The notes: a model not told the origin generated them from the letters alone. Positions 1-7,334 are shown, counted from the first letter of the stretch. The stretch is DNA of 25,720 nt from CAZYQW01 sp964649825 (GCA_964649825.1 CAZYQW010000008.1:1-25720); one strand, 5' to 3'. Program-made: numbers and translations.

Positions 1-127
1 TGGATTATCCGGAGGTCATCGTCGTCGCTGGCAAGGCGCGACGACGACCGCGTATTCGAGATACGTCGAGGAGGAGCAACGCAGCAAGCGATGACGAGGG
101 CCCCGGAGAAACGTCAACAACTCTGAA
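1..127. other. Window edge, no confident gene
   Basis: All three plus frames are open from the window edge for some distance. Frame 1 runs from base 1 to a TGA at 124-126 and could be the C-terminus of a gene that begins outside the window. Its composition and third-position bias are not convincing, and I recognise no motif. The minus strand downstream of the stop of the neighbouring gene is also uninformative. I see no terminator hairpin here. Confidence 0.3.
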
Positions 128-1351
128 TCACACCACTAGCATATACCGGCCGGGATGGAGAGGAAACGCACGGAAGGATCCTGGAGACTCGCCACGCTCT
201 GTTTGGCGAACGAAGCTGAGCGCCTCGCCCTTCAGGCTGTAGACCGCCACGCCGAACCTGGATGCGGGGGTCCCATCAGCATTCAACACGCGGCCTTCGA
301 CGCGGCCGTACCGGTAAAGCGTGATATCGACAGTTTCGTCAGGCCGTGCTCGCACAGGAACAGGCATTGCCATTCCGATTGCAGCTACATTGATCTCGTA
401 CGAGTCGTCGATCAGGCCGTTGAGCTGGTATGAGCCATCTTGCGATGACTCGGCGATCACTCGGTGGGGTGGTCCACTCGATGGTCTCGTCGACGCTGTG
501 ATGGACGCCCCGCCAAGCCTTTCGCCCGTTGGACCGAGAATCGTCCCACGGATTCGTCCGTCGGCCGGTCGTAGAACCACGGCGACGGTGGATTGCGCGA
601 CGCCCCGCTCGACGGAACCATCTGCGTAGCCTTCGGCCGAGACGAAGATCATGTAGGCGAGCTCGCCAAGACCCTTGACCTCGAACTGGCCGTGTTCATC
701 CGTCAGGCACCGGTATACGTCGGTACCAGGGTCGTAGCTGATCGAGCGTCCGCTCCCTTCGATAAGGCATCTCTTCTCGACGATGTGAATCTGCGCATTC
801 TGAATCGGCTGCCCATCACGGGCTGAGGCAACGGCGCCGACGAGGGTCGCGGTGGGGCTCAGCACCAGATCGGGAATCTGGATCTCGCTGCCCACCTCCG
901 AGATGACACTCGTCCGCGAATGCGTGTATCCCTTCGCACGGGCTTCAAGGTACACGTGCAAGCCATGCCGCTTCATCGCGAATCGGCCGTTGCCATCCGT
1001 CGTGGTTTCCTCGCCTACGACCTCAGTGCCTCCGGTTCGAGCGCCAAACATCGTTGTTTGGCGCATCTGCCGAATGGATGCGCCCTGGATCGGTGCTCCG
1101 TCCTCGTCCACAATACGACCGATGACTTGGCCAAGCAGGGGATCGCTGGACTGGGGTGACTCGGTGGTGCCAGCTTCGCCAGGAGGCAGCGGCTCCTCTT
1201 CGGCCGACGATGCTCGCGGTTCGGGCGCTGATCGTGGCGATTCGAAGGCGCGGCGGCTGGGACGGTTGTCGCGGGCGCCGTTCGGAGCGAATCGAACCGC
1301 CACGAACACCGCGAGGAACAGCAAAGGCAGCAAGAACAAGAGGAGCCTCAT
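128..1351 (-). CDS. Membrane-anchored protein with carboxypeptidase-regulatory-like repeats
   Basis: The 407-residue protein starts at an ATG (complement of 1349-1351) with a hydrophobic segment, residues 1-20 (LLLFLLPLLFLAVFVAV), that acts as signal peptide or anchor. A low-complexity Ser/Pro/Glu linker follows to about residue 72. Four beta-sandwich repeats of the CarboxypepD_reg-like type then follow, at about residues 76-147, 170-245, 268-338 and 350-407. Each has the pattern G.V.D.dG.pi.gA.I, then TD..G.F...GL, then a Tyr/Val-rich strand ending in AxGY. The fourth repeat stops abruptly at YMLVV without the usual final strand, so the C-terminus may be truncated. Such repeats are structural modules of secreted or surface proteins; no catalytic residues are visible. 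GC looks lower than in the neighbours. Substrate and role are unknown. It is divergent from the next gene. Confidence 0.8.
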   Translation of the reverse strand: MRLLLFLLPLLFLAVFVAVRFAPNGARDNRPSRRAFESPRSAPEPRASSAEEEPLPPGEAGTTESPQSSDPLLGQVIGRIVDEDGAPIQGASIRQMRQTTMFGARTGGTEVVGEETTTDGNGRFAMKRHGLHVYLEARAKGYTHSRTSVISEVGSEIQIPDLVLSPTATLVGAVASARDGQPIQNAQIHIVEKRCLIEGSGRSISYDPGTDVYRCLTDEHGQFEVKGLGELAYMIFVSAEGYADGSVERGVAQSTVAVVLRPADGRIRGTILGPTGERLGGASITASTRPSSGPPHRVIAESSQDGSYQLNGLIDDSYEINVAAIGMAMPVPVRARPDETVDITLYRYGRVEGRVLNADGTPASRFGVAVYSLKGEALSFVRQTERGESPGSFRAFPLHPGRYMLVV

Positions 1352-1440
1352 GCCGGTGATCCTACTTCAGGGGATCGCATCCTCATCTCCGGTGCATGTC
1401 GCGGACGGGAATCCTCAGCGCGATCCGTCAGCGCTCGCGC

Positions 1441-1473
1441 CGAGGCGGCAACCGAGGCAGCCGAGCCGCCTCG
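1441..1473. repeat. 9-bp inverted repeat (hairpin)
   Basis: CGAGGCGGC at 1441-1449 is perfectly complementary to GCCGCCTCG at 1465-1473, with a 15-nt loop. No gene ends nearby and there is no T-run, so it is not an obvious terminator. It lies in the shared upstream region of two divergent genes and could be an operator or an mRNA leader structure. Chance in GC-rich DNA is also possible. Confidence 0.4.
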
Positions 1474-1636
1474 ATTCCTCGAGAGGCGCTTCGTCCCCTC
1501 CTTCCGCCTGCGTCCAAGGGGCGCGATCGTGCCAACCGCGGGATCACCCGCTGACGACACGTTCGTGACGACGTCTCGAAACGCGACGCGCTGCGAACGC
1601 CGCGGCCGATCCCCCACCCGGGCCGACCGAGAAGAC

Positions 1637-1642
1637 TACAAT
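1637..1642 (+). promoter_or_regulatory. Candidate -10 hexamer TACAAT
   Basis: TACAAT matches the sigma-70 -10 consensus at five of six positions and is one of few AT-rich hexamers in this GC-rich gap. Transcription from about 1649 would leave a ~34-nt leader carrying the GGAGG ribosome-binding site at 1672-1676. No convincing -35 element lies 16-18 bp upstream. Confidence 0.35.
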
Positions 1643-1682
1643 GGTCCGGTCATTCGGCCGCTGCACTCCATGGAGGAAGCAG

Positions 1683-2669
1683 ATGAACGCTCCACGATGG
1701 TTCTCGTCCCCGTTCGTCGGTTCGGTCGCGCTCGTGATGCTCGTCGCCGACGCGGGCGCGCAGAGCATGAACGTCTCGATCGTGAACGGAACTCCGTCGT
1801 CGAGCTTCGGTGCCGCCGCCGGCCAGACCGGCTCGTGGAACGTCGCGCCGGTCAAGTCGACGCTCCTCCCGTTCGCGCTCTTCGATCTGACCGGCGCGGC
1901 GACTCCCGTGTTGTTCAACACGTCGACGCCGGGCTCCGACCTGTTCCTGAACGACCCGGCCACGTCCGGGAACGACCAGGCGCTGATGGACGGAGGCCAC
2001 AACATCGGCCCGTTCGGCGTCTCGCAGGTCCAGCTCACTGGCCTCGCCAACGGCAGCTACGACGTGTACACGTACGCGTGGACGCCGGTCCACCCCTTCG
2101 CGATCGTCAACGTCGGCGTGCCGGGCTCGCCGGATCCGGTGCAGCCGGTCGGCGGGGCGTGGCCCGGTTCGTACCAGCTCGGCGTCACCCACGCGAAGCA
2201 CTCCGTCCAGGTCGCGACCGGCCAGATCCTCATCGACGTCACCACGACCGACGCGATCGCGTTGGTGAACGGCATCCAGCTCGTGCAGACGACGAGCAAC
2301 GCCTGGGTCGACCTTGGCAACGCGCTCGCCGGAACCGGCGGCGCGCCCGTGCTCGTGGGGATTGGCGATCTCACCGTGGGCACGAGCGTCGGCATCTCGC
2401 TCTCGAACGCATTTCCGAACGGATCGGCGTTCGTCGTGGTCGGCTCATCGAACCTGAGCGCGCCGCTGTTCGGCGGCATCATCGTCCCGAACCCCGACCT
2501 CATCCTGCCGCCGCTCCCGATCGGCGCCGGAGGGACCCTCATCCTCTCGAGCACGATGCCGGCCGGCGTGCCCCCCGGGATCCCCGTCTTCGTGCAGGGC
2601 TGGATCCCCGACCCGCTCGGACCTCAGGGGTGGGCCGCATCGAACGCGATCATGGCGCTCACGCCCTGA
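1683..2669 (+). CDS. Secreted protein with recurring planctomycete-type C-terminal domain
   Basis: I chose the ATG at 1683 rather than the in-frame ATG at 1641. GGAGG at 1672-1676 precedes it at good spacing, and it opens directly into a signal peptide (residues 1-26, ending ADAGA before QSMNVS). The mature part has two regions. Residues 27-205 are beta-rich and Gly/Asn/Thr-rich, with no motif I recognise. Residues 207-328 form a domain that starts WVDLGNALAG and ends VFVQGWIPDP...SNAIMAL. Its end resembles the C-terminus of the beta-helix protein at 14167-15762 and the fragment at 3951-4052. By analogy with other short C-terminal modules shared by secreted proteins, it may serve surface sorting or attachment; that is inference. 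Length is 328 residues. No enzymatic residues are identifiable. Confidence 0.8.
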   Translation: MNAPRWFSSPFVGSVALVMLVADAGAQSMNVSIVNGTPSSSFGAAAGQTGSWNVAPVKSTLLPFALFDLTGAATPVLFNTSTPGSDLFLNDPATSGNDQALMDGGHNIGPFGVSQVQLTGLANGSYDVYTYAWTPVHPFAIVNVGVPGSPDPVQPVGGAWPGSYQLGVTHAKHSVQVATGQILIDVTTTDAIALVNGIQLVQTTSNAWVDLGNALAGTGGAPVLVGIGDLTVGTSVGISLSNAFPNGSAFVVVGSSNLSAPLFGGIIVPNPDLILPPLPIGAGGTLILSSTMPAGVPPGIPVFVQGWIPDPLGPQGWAASNAIMALTP

Positions 2670-2751
2670 CCGGTGGATCGAGCCCTTCTCGCAGGGTCGC
2701 ACGTTAACACTCTCGCGCTCCGACGACTCTCCCGTCGTGGAGGTCCCCACC

Positions 2752-3924
2752 ATGCGTGTCGCGAGCCTGGTCCCGATGCTGCTTCTCTCCTGCGTGCCAC
2801 GGCCCGAAAGCCGCACCGGATGGCCGGGCGGTTTCGGCGGCGCGCCCGACGTGCGCGTCGTCGTGGGCACGGAGCCGAGCCCTCCGCTCCTCGACGACCT
2901 CGACGGGGACGGTGACGTCGACGTCATCCTCGCGGTGCAGACGGGCGCTCCTGCGCCGGGCGGACGCCTGGTCGCGCTGATCGGCGACGGCGAAGGCCGG
3001 TTCGAGCCGCGGGCGGGGCTCGACATCGGGTCGCCGTCCCAAGACCTCGCGATCGGAGACGTCGACGGCGACTGGAGCCTCGACGTCCTGGTCGGGTGGC
3101 ACGATGAGCATGAGGTCGGGACGTTCCTCGGCGACGGTCGCGGCGGCTTCACGCGCTCGGCCGCTCCGCTGCGGATCGGCGGGGCGGGGCCCGCGCACAC
3201 ACACTGCGTCCGGCTGGGGGACGTGAACCGCGATCGATTCGTCGATCTCCTCGGCACGAGCGCCGACGAGGGAACGGTGACCGTGCTGCTCGGCGACGGA
3301 CGGGGCGCGTTCGATCCGTCGCCCGGCTCGCCGTTTCCCGCCGCCAAGCATCCGTACGACACGATCTCGATCGCCGACTTCGACGGCGACGGCAGCATCG
3401 ATGTGGCCGTCCCGGACCTTCATGGCGCCGCGGTATCGGTGCTGCTCGGTGATGGCGCCGGTCGCTTCGCGCCGGCCGTCGGATCGCCGATCGCGGTCGG
3501 AGATCGGCCCGGCTACCTGACCCACGCGGACCTGGACGGCGACGGCGACTTCGACGTCGTCGTGACGCACGACGACGATCCGGTGGCCATGGTCCTCGTG
3601 AACGACGGCGCCGCGCGCTTCTCGCGCCGGGCAACGCTCGCGTTCGCGAAACCAGTGTGGACCGTGGCGGCGGGCGACGTCGACGGAGATCGAGCGGTCG
3701 ACCTCGCGTTCTCTTCCCACGGAGCGCGCGGCGTCTACCTGTGTCGCGGTCACGGCGACGCCACGTTCTCCGACGCGGTCTGGCTCGACGCGGGGGGCGC
3801 GACCGGCGCCGTCGCGCTCGCCGACGTCGACGGGGACCACGCGCTCGACCTGCTTGCGACCGACGTCACGCACGGCGCGCTGCTCGTGTGGCGCGCGCAA
3901 GAGGATCGCGCGCGCCCCCGGTAA
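2752..3924 (+). CDS. VCBS/FG-GAP repeat lipoprotein, probable seven-bladed beta-propeller
   Basis: The ATG at 2752 is preceded by GGAGG at 2739-2743 and is preferred over a GTG five codons upstream. The N-terminus (MRVASLVPMLLLSC) looks like a lipoprotein signal with Cys14 as the lipidation site, although Leu at -2 is slightly off consensus. The body carries seven Asp-rich repeats of the form D.DGDG..D, beginning DLDGDGDVDV, DVDGDWSLDV, DVNRDRFVDL, DFDGDGSIDV, DLDGDGDFDV, DVDGDRAVDL and DVDGDHALDL. These are calcium-binding loops of VCBS/FG-GAP units. Seven repeats over 390 residues fit one complete integrin-like propeller. The likely role is surface binding or adhesion, with ligand unknown. 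It sits 82 bp after the preceding secreted protein and may be transcribed separately (TTAACACT at about 2704-2711 is a possible -10 region). Confidence 0.85.
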   Translation: MRVASLVPMLLLSCVPRPESRTGWPGGFGGAPDVRVVVGTEPSPPLLDDLDGDGDVDVILAVQTGAPAPGGRLVALIGDGEGRFEPRAGLDIGSPSQDLAIGDVDGDWSLDVLVGWHDEHEVGTFLGDGRGGFTRSAAPLRIGGAGPAHTHCVRLGDVNRDRFVDLLGTSADEGTVTVLLGDGRGAFDPSPGSPFPAAKHPYDTISIADFDGDGSIDVAVPDLHGAAVSVLLGDGAGRFAPAVGSPIAVGDRPGYLTHADLDGDGDFDVVVTHDDDPVAMVLVNDGAARFSRRATLAFAKPVWTVAAGDVDGDRAVDLAFSSHGARGVYLCRGHGDATFSDAVWLDAGGATGAVALADVDGDHALDLLATDVTHGALLVWRAQEDRARPR

Positions 3925-3950
3925 CGGCGGCCGCCGCGCGCCGAAGCCGC

Positions 3951-4052
3951 CTACTCGATCCGAATCCGGAGGCCGTTGGTCGCGGAGGCCCCGAAGTAGG
4001 AGGCCGAGTCCAGAACGAACGCTTGCAGGGTCAGTTCCGTGCCGAAGGGGAC
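3951..4052 (-). pseudogene. Remnant of a secreted protein's C-terminal domain
   Basis: Read on the minus strand, these 33 codons plus TAG give a peptide starting VPFGTELTLQAFVLDS and ending ATNGLRIRIE. It aligns well with the extreme C-terminus of the beta-helix protein at 14167-15762 (VPVGVTATVQFFVVDA ... GSNGLSITFN): same length, same VP.G....(L/V)Q.FV.D core, same NGL ending. Upstream in the same frame, up to 4244, the sequence loses resemblance, apart from a VCES tetrapeptide that also precedes this domain in the beta-helix protein. That would fit an internal deletion. No start codon with a ribosome-binding site or signal peptide is visible. I read it as the surviving 3' end of a deleted paralogue. 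Confidence 0.6.
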
Positions 4053-4099
4053 GTCCGGGCGCGACTCGCAGACGACGGACGCCGGCTGGTTATCGCCGC

Positions 4100-4130
4100 T
4101 CGCGGCCGACGTCGACGACGTCGGCCGCGA
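4100..4130. repeat. Perfect 14-bp inverted repeat with 3-nt loop
   Basis: TCGCGGCCGACGTC at 4100-4113 is followed by the loop GAC (4114-4116) and the exact reverse complement at 4117-4130. It could fold into a very stable hairpin in either strand's RNA. It lies about 180 bp after the lipoprotein gene and 100 bp before the hydrolase gene, so it may serve as a terminator of the former. There is no clear T-run: the plus strand continues TTCCCC. A dyad binding site or a dispersed palindromic element are alternatives. Confidence 0.6.
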
Positions 4131-4215
4131 TTCCCCACAACCGAAGCGCGGGTCGGCGACGCGAACAAGGAGACGTGCGCACCACCTGCTCATCGACGTC
4201 ACGCATCCGTGGAGT

Positions 4216-4224
4216 GGAAAGGAG
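4216..4224 (+). promoter_or_regulatory. Ribosome-binding site fixing a GTG start
   Basis: A GGAAAGGAG-type purine tract ends about six bases before the GTG at 4231. It decides the start of the hydrolase gene: the longer frame from 4039 has no ribosome-binding site, whereas this GTG opens directly into a signal peptide. Confidence 0.6.
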
Positions 4225-4230
4225 TCGTTC

Positions 4231-5832
4231 GTGCCTCGAATCAAGACTCTTCTGATCGCCGCCTCGCTGGCGTTCCTCGCGCGGCCCCTCGGTGCACTCG
4301 GCTCGGACCTCGAGAGCTCCGGTCCGTACGCGACCGGATACCGCGTGCTCTCCCAGGCGGGGACGACTCGAACTCACTTCGAACCGAGTCCGACCGCAGC
4401 GGCGAACGCCGTCTTCGCGATGCCGCCGTCGGCCCCGAATTGGCCGTTCGTGGGCGACGTGCACGCGAATTCGTACCTGACCGGCCGGGTCTACTACCCG
4501 GCGACCGGGGCCCCGGTCGATCCTGCCGCCGCGATCGAGAACGCGACCGTGCACTCTCCGCCGGAGGACGAGAAGTGGCCGGTCATCGCGTTCATGCACG
4601 GCTTCGGGGCGATGCCGCTGGACTACGACACGTTGTTGTCGCACGTCGCGAGCCACGGCTTCATCGTCGTCGCGGGATACCACCTCTTCAGCGAGGGCGA
4701 GTGGAATCAGTCGAGCGTGCAGCAGGCTCTCGACATGTCGGTTCTCTTGAACCAGTTCGTGGAGTGGTCGCAGAACCCGACGAACTGGATCAAGTGGTGC
4801 CACCCGACCGCTACGTTCGTGCTGCGCTGCGAGTCCGAGGAGTGGGTCGAGGAGCCGAACCCATTCCATGGGATGATCGATCCGTCGCCAAACGCGACGT
4901 TCGGAGCGTTCGGACACTCGATGGGCTCGATCGCCTGCCTCTACCTGCTGGGTCTCGACTCGCGCGTCCGCGCCGCGATGTCGATCTCCTGCCCCGACCC
5001 GACGCTCCTGACGGCGGGCGACCAGATCGGCACCGCCGTGGTCCCCGCCACTCTGTATGACGGTGTCGAATGGGCGATCCCCGACGTCCAGACGTATCGT
5101 GGCTCGCTCGCGACGGTGGTCGGCGACGAGGACGTCTCCTGGATCTCCGGCAACCCCTACTTCTGGCACGATACCGCCGCCGCGACGAACCCGCTTCCGA
5201 CGCGAAACCTCGCGTTCACGATCGCCGGCGCCGGACATTTCGCGCCCTTCACTCCGGCTGCCGCGTCCCTCTTCTCCGGCGGACTTGGGTTGGTCCCCAC
5301 CAGCCTCGCCGCAAGCGAGCAGTTTCGACTGACGCGACGCATCGTGACCGGCTACTTTCGCGCCGAGCTTCTGGCCGACCATCATCGTTACTTCGACTTG
5401 CTCGGCCCGGGGATCGTTCCCGAACCCGTTCTCGTCAAGGCGGATTGCTCGGTGCCCGCCGTCTGGGCCGCGTGGGGAGCGCCACCGCTCGCACCGAACG
5501 AGGCAACGGTCGGCGTGGCCGGACGCGCGGGGCATCTCGAGGGCCTGTTCTCCTCCTGGCACTTGACCGGAGGGAGCGTCGACCCGCTCGACGATCCGCT
5601 CTGGGAGAACGGAGCGATGCTCCACAGCTTCTCGGTGATCCCCACGAGCCCTGACTCCGCGGGGAATCCGACCGGGGCCTTCCCGCGCGTGGGGGTCGTC
5701 GACGTGACGCAGGTCGCCGGACCGGCTCCCGCCGTTCCACTCGGCATCACCTTCCAGTGGCAAGCCGCGGTGACGCTGGGAACTCCGCTGGCTCCCCTCT
5801 ACAAGTCGCCGATCGTCTGGCAGGACATCTGA
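4231..5832 (+). CDS. Secreted alpha/beta hydrolase (lipase/cutinase-like)
   Basis: The product is 533 residues from a GTG start with a signal peptide (residues 1-21, KTLLIAASLAFLARPLGALG). The hydrolase core is clear. There is an oxyanion-hole strand with HGFG (IAFMHGFGAMPLDYD). The nucleophile elbow is GHSMG with Ser230. A likely acid lies in VVGDEDVSW (Asp299 or Asp301), and the catalytic His is His336 in GAGHFAP. The spacing and motifs resemble the chlorophyllase/cutinase/PETase-like esterases, so an extracellular or periplasmic ester hydrolase is the best call, with substrate unknown. Several Cys residues in the core (WCHPT, LRCES, SCPD) could form disulfides. About 160 residues follow the last catalytic residue, longer than a minimal cutinase-like enzyme, and are unassigned. 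A strong hairpin follows the stop codon. Confidence 0.85.
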   Translation: MPRIKTLLIAASLAFLARPLGALGSDLESSGPYATGYRVLSQAGTTRTHFEPSPTAAANAVFAMPPSAPNWPFVGDVHANSYLTGRVYYPATGAPVDPAAAIENATVHSPPEDEKWPVIAFMHGFGAMPLDYDTLLSHVASHGFIVVAGYHLFSEGEWNQSSVQQALDMSVLLNQFVEWSQNPTNWIKWCHPTATFVLRCESEEWVEEPNPFHGMIDPSPNATFGAFGHSMGSIACLYLLGLDSRVRAAMSISCPDPTLLTAGDQIGTAVVPATLYDGVEWAIPDVQTYRGSLATVVGDEDVSWISGNPYFWHDTAAATNPLPTRNLAFTIAGAGHFAPFTPAAASLFSGGLGLVPTSLAASEQFRLTRRIVTGYFRAELLADHHRYFDLLGPGIVPEPVLVKADCSVPAVWAAWGAPPLAPNEATVGVAGRAGHLEGLFSSWHLTGGSVDPLDDPLWENGAMLHSFSVIPTSPDSAGNPTGAFPRVGVVDVTQVAGPAPAVPLGITFQWQAAVTLGTPLAPLYKSPIVWQDI

Positions 5833-5845
5833 TCCGCGCTTCCTG

Positions 5846-5896
5846 AGGAACGAAACCGGCCCGCGGCGCGACCGAGCGCCACGGGCCGACGTTCCT
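5846..5896. terminator. Nested hairpin between convergent genes
   Basis: Three stems are nested. AGGAACG (5846-5852) pairs with CGTTCCT (5890-5896), CGGCCCG (5857-5863) with CGGGCCG (5882-5888), and GGCGC (5865-5869) with GCGCC (5876-5880), around a 6-nt loop. In total 19 bp pair, with small internal bulges. It starts 13 bp after the stop of the plus-strand hydrolase and sits 50 bp beyond the stop of the minus-strand oxidoreductase. This fits a bidirectional terminator. No T-run is seen on either side, so termination would not be of the classical intrinsic form. Confidence 0.6.
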
Positions 5897-5917
5897 GCGA
5901 ACGACTCGCTGGATCAG

Positions 5918-5946
5918 TCGATCCATCGATCCATCGATCCATCGAT
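5918..5946. repeat. Tandem 8-bp repeat, about 3.6 copies
   Basis: The unit TCGATCCA is repeated without error three times (5918-5941), followed by a partial TCGAT. It abuts and slightly overlaps the TAA (complement of 5946-5948) of the minus-strand oxidoreductase gene. Because the unit is 8 bp, slippage would alter only the 3' untranslated region. Confidence 0.85.
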
Positions 5947-7334
5947 TACAGGATGTCTTTCGCCGGGTTCTTCGGCGTCCGCAGGGTGAACAGGAACTTC
6001 ACGAGCCGCTGCTGCGCGGTCGGGCCGAGGCCCGCGAACGCGTTCCGAGCGGCGAGGGCCTCGCCGCCGTGCTGCAAGATCGCGTCTTCGATCGTGTGGG
6101 CGCGGCCGTCGTGCAGGTACGGAGCCGTGTCCGCCACGCCCCACAGCCGGGCGGTGATGAACTGCGAGTCGAGCGGGCTGCCGAACGACTCGGCGAGGTC
6201 CGGCCCCATCTCGTGACGCTTCAGGTCCGAGAAGTGGCGCACTCGCAGGCCGGAAGTGCTGGGTGCCTTCTCGAAGCGCGCGAACTGGCGCAGGTCGGCC
6301 TTGAAGTACTCGTTCGCGAACGGCTGGGTCGGGTCCTCGGGGAACGTGTACGGCAGGAACTTCGTCTCCGTATCCATGAACGGAATGTGGCAGGCCGCGC
6401 AGCCGATCTGCTGGAACGTGGCGAACCCGTCCGTCGTCTCCGGCGTCTGCGAGGCGATCCGTGGGGCGTCGAGGTTCGTGTTGAAGATCGACAGTGCGTC
6501 GAGGTCGCCGATCGAGATCTCGTCGGAAACACCGTCGCCGTCCGAGTCACCGGGGCCGACGTCCTCGATCGGTTCCATCCCGAAGTGGAAGCGCAACGCA
6601 CCCACGTCGAACGCGCGGATGGTGGGGAACTCGCCCTTGCGGCCGAACGGTCGGACCACGAGGTCCGCGTCGACGCCCTCCACCCGTGAGGTGTCGAACT
6701 GTCCGTTCGCGAACTTGATCGATCCGAACGAGACGCCCTTCGCGACGAGCTGGACCGTCTGGCCGGGGTTGTTCTGCGCCTGCTTCTTCAGCGTCTGGAG
6801 CGTGACCGTCATCTCCTTGGCGAGCAGCTCGATTCCACCCGAACCGAACAGGAACGGCGGATTGATGAAGCGTCCGTCCATGCTCGCCTCGCCGGCGTTC
6901 TGGCTGTCGTTGACGTCGATGAACTTCGCCTGGAAGATCGGGTTCGCGGCGGCGCCCATGATGCCACCGACGCCGAACGTGAACGGAACGGTGAGCTGGC
7001 TCACCGAGGCATGACACTCGAGGCAGGTCTGGCCGTCGAGGCCGTTGACGCGCAGGAAGGTCCCGTTGCCTTGCAGCGTGGGACGCCCGCCCGGTGACGT
7101 CTTGTCGAGCGGGTTGATCGGTCCGTCTCCGTAGCCGATCTCGGTCGTGAACGGGGTGCAGAAGACGTCGAGGCCGCGGTCACGAATGTTCTTCAATGAG
7201 ACCGTGCCGCCAGAGATCTGTGCGTGGGTGAGCACGTCGGTCTGGAACACGACCGGGGTCGCCGGCTGCGCGAGGGCGGTTGCGCAGACGAGAACGTTCG
7301 ACAACACTCCGACAATGAGAGCAGAGCGTCCCAT
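5946..7334 (-). CDS. Di-haem c-type oxidoreductase (peroxidase-like)
   Basis: The start is the ATG at 7334, preceded on the minus strand by a strong GGAGGAG four bases upstream; the open frame extends further but reads as junk. The 462-residue protein has a signal peptide (residues 1-22, ending TALAQ). It has two c-type haem-binding motifs, CLECH (Cys104, Cys107, His108) and CAACH (Cys312, Cys315, His316), and the C-terminal signature LWGVADTAPYLHDGRA at 397-411. This arrangement is that of the di-haem oxidoreductase / putative thiol oxidoreductase family related to bacterial cytochrome c peroxidases. It should work in the periplasm, passing electrons from a small donor to peroxide or an unknown substrate. 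An Asp-rich segment (GDSDGDGVSD, about 262-271) looks like a calcium loop. No electron-donor gene is adjacent. Confidence 0.88.
   Translation of the reverse strand: MGRSALIVGVLSNVLVCATALAQPATPVVFQTDVLTHAQISGGTVSLKNIRDRGLDVFCTPFTTEIGYGDGPINPLDKTSPGGRPTLQGNGTFLRVNGLDGQTCLECHASVSQLTVPFTFGVGGIMGAAANPIFQAKFIDVNDSQNAGEASMDGRFINPPFLFGSGGIELLAKEMTVTLQTLKKQAQNNPGQTVQLVAKGVSFGSIKFANGQFDTSRVEGVDADLVVRPFGRKGEFPTIRAFDVGALRFHFGMEPIEDVGPGDSDGDGVSDEISIGDLDALSIFNTNLDAPRIASQTPETTDGFATFQQIGCAACHIPFMDTETKFLPYTFPEDPTQPFANEYFKADLRQFARFEKAPSTSGLRVRHFSDLKRHEMGPDLAESFGSPLDSQFITARLWGVADTAPYLHDGRAHTIEDAILQHGGEALAARNAFAGLGPTAQQRLVKFLFTLRTPKNPAKDIL

Larger units (their letters stand above)
1352..1682. other. Divergent intergenic region with hairpin and -10-like box
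   Basis: This 331-bp gap separates a minus-strand from a plus-strand gene and must hold both promoters. It contains a perfect 9-bp inverted repeat (1441-1449 with 1465-1473, 15-nt loop). A TACAAT hexamer at 1637-1642 lies 40 nt before the plus-strand ATG, and a strong GGAGG at 1672-1676 precedes that ATG. No good -35 box was found. The open frames across the region are Arg-rich and look non-coding. Confidence 0.5.
3925..4230. other. Intergenic region with gene remnant and palindrome
   Basis: These 306 bp separate two plus-strand genes. They hold the tail of a decayed minus-strand gene (3951-4052), a near-perfect 31-bp palindrome (4100-4130), a weak GC hairpin just after the upstream stop (GGCGGC 3926-3931 with GCCGCC 3946-3951), and the ribosome-binding site of the downstream gene. 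The open frame extending upstream from 4231 to 4039 on the plus strand runs through the palindrome and reads as low-quality protein, so I treat it as non-coding. Confidence 0.6.

Noticed and set aside
4039..4230. 64-codon N-terminal extension of the hydrolase
   Set aside because: It crosses the palindrome, lacks a ribosome-binding site and would bury the signal peptide inside the protein.
4090..5763. 557-codon open frame on the minus strand opposite the hydrolase
   Set aside because: Its translation is Arg/Asp/Glu/His-rich without motifs, as expected for the antisense of a GC-rich gene; the plus strand has a complete catalytic triad and signal peptide.
5918..5946. Possible CRISPR or satellite array
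   Set aside because: The unit is 8 bp without spacers, so it is a simple tandem repeat.
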